Source: Acidimicrobiaceae bacterium (lineage in GTDB: Bacteria; Actinomycetota; Acidimicrobiia; Acidimicrobiales; MedAcidi-G1). Taken from it: a stretch of DNA of 5,378 nt. The position numbers and the translations under genes were made by a program. Positions 4,947 to 5,378 of this stretch are shown one piece after another; position 1 is the stretch's first letter; each line of letters begins with the position of its first letter. The notes under the pieces were generated by a model. The model was not told where the DNA came from and made no database searches. It was given only the letters and a program-made list of their open reading frames with translations. The stretch covers positions 1-5,378 of the forward strand of contig PBUO01000027.1 in the NCBI GenBank assembly GCA_002727895.1. The letters are read 5' to 3'.

Positions 4947-5378
4947 TCAGTTCCGCTGGCAGGCCGGACACCAAGTGGTGGTCCTCTGGTCGAGGACCCG
5001 AGCCACAAGGGTCGAACCGCACCGCCGACAGGGCCGGCCGCCCCGGCCGTAGCAGTCGAGGCGCCGCTGGTTGCGGCCCGGGGCGCCGTCGGGCGTGCGG
5101 TAGTCCCGGAGCGTGGTGCCCCCGTGGTCCAGCGACTCGGCCAGTACGTCCCGGAGGTGTCCCAGTAGCCGACCGGAACGTTCTCGGCCGACCCGGCGGG
5201 CCCCGGGATGGATGCTGGCCCGCCACAGCGCCTCGTCGGCGTAGATGTTCCCCACCCCGGCGATGGGTCGTTGCGACAGCAACTGGGTCTTGATCCGTCG
5301 CCGGCTGGCCTGCAACGACCGGTGGAAGCTGGCGGGGTCCAGGCCGGGATCGAAAGGCTCCGGACCCAGGTGCTGGAG
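4947..5378 (-). CDS. mutM: Formamidopyrimidine-DNA glycosylase (Fpg/MutM), C-terminal half; N-terminus outside window
   Basis: The last 143 residues of a protein whose family is usually about 270-290 long; the frame is open to the right edge. The visible part opens with LGPEPFDP, the conserved linker before the DNA-binding domain. It continues with RIKTQLLSQ and VGNIYADEALWRASIHP (visible residues 42-58), the helix-two-turn-helix core, then GGTTLRDY (86-93), and ends in a zinc finger with Cys117, Cys120, Cys137 and Cys140 (CRRC and CPAC). An arginine in QRTTTWC (131-137) matches the DNA-contacting Arg258 of E. coli Fpg as I recall it. The enzyme excises 8-oxoguanine and formamidopyrimidines and cleaves the abasic strand in base excision repair. 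The catalytic N-terminal Pro-Glu lies outside the window. The GGTTLRDY segment and the zinc finger favour Fpg over Nei-type relatives. Confidence 0.93.
   Translation of the reverse strand, partial: LQHLGPEPFDPGLDPASFHRSLQASRRRIKTQLLSQRPIAGVGNIYADEALWRASIHPGARRVGRERSGRLLGHLRDVLAESLDHGGTTLRDYRTPDGAPGRNQRRLDCYGRGGRPCRRCGSTLVARVLDQRTTTWCPACQRN

Noticed and set aside
4201..5226. Minus-strand open frame spanning the mutM/DUF3048 junction in another frame
   Set aside because: It is an out-of-frame, Arg/Pro/Gly-rich reading of two real genes on the same strand.
1..5378. A defence island, mobile element, CRISPR array or toxin-antitoxin pair
   Set aside because: No transposase, integrase, terminal repeats, regularly spaced repeats, nuclease or small toxin-like pair was seen on either strand. 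Gene content and composition look uniform and chromosomal.

Overview
The window is very GC-rich (roughly 70% by eye) and reads as ordinary, densely packed chromosome of an actinobacterium. The best markers are a MaoC-type dehydratase close to mycobacterial HtdZ (Rv0130) and a methionine aminopeptidase with the proline-rich leader of the mycobacterial MapB (MetAP1c) type. Promoters consist of a TANNNT box placed so that transcription would begin at or next to the start codon. Acidimicrobiia or a related uncultured lineage is my guess; no rRNA or other decisive marker is present.

Left part (1-1696, minus strand): a three-gene cassette read right to left. A crotonase-fold (enoyl-CoA hydratase/isomerase superfamily) protein is followed by a membrane-anchored or exported SGNH/GDSL hydrolase, then by an NAD(P)-binding Rossmann protein cut by the window edge. 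Both junctions are 4-base ATGA overlaps, so the genes are very probably co-transcribed and translationally coupled.

Centre (1697-3234): an 88-base divergent promoter region separates the crotonase from an HtdZ-like (R)-hydratase on the plus strand. Two TANNNT boxes on opposite strands share the same TA dinucleotide. After a short hairpin-bearing gap comes map (methionine aminopeptidase), again with a -10-like box just upstream of its GTG start.

Right part (3235-5378): map converges on a minus-strand gene for a secreted, cysteine-free protein that joins a long N-terminal coiled coil to a YerB-type DUF3048 domain. Upstream of it, also on the minus strand, is the C-terminal half of mutM (formamidopyrimidine-DNA glycosylase), cut by the right edge.

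I found no mobile element, CRISPR array, tRNA, rRNA or defence or toxin module. Most genes are housekeeping or lipid metabolism. The items most worth a second look are the coiled-coil/DUF3048 architecture, the crotonase that lacks both classical catalytic glutamates, and the promoter architecture. No intergenic stretch exceeds 100 bases.
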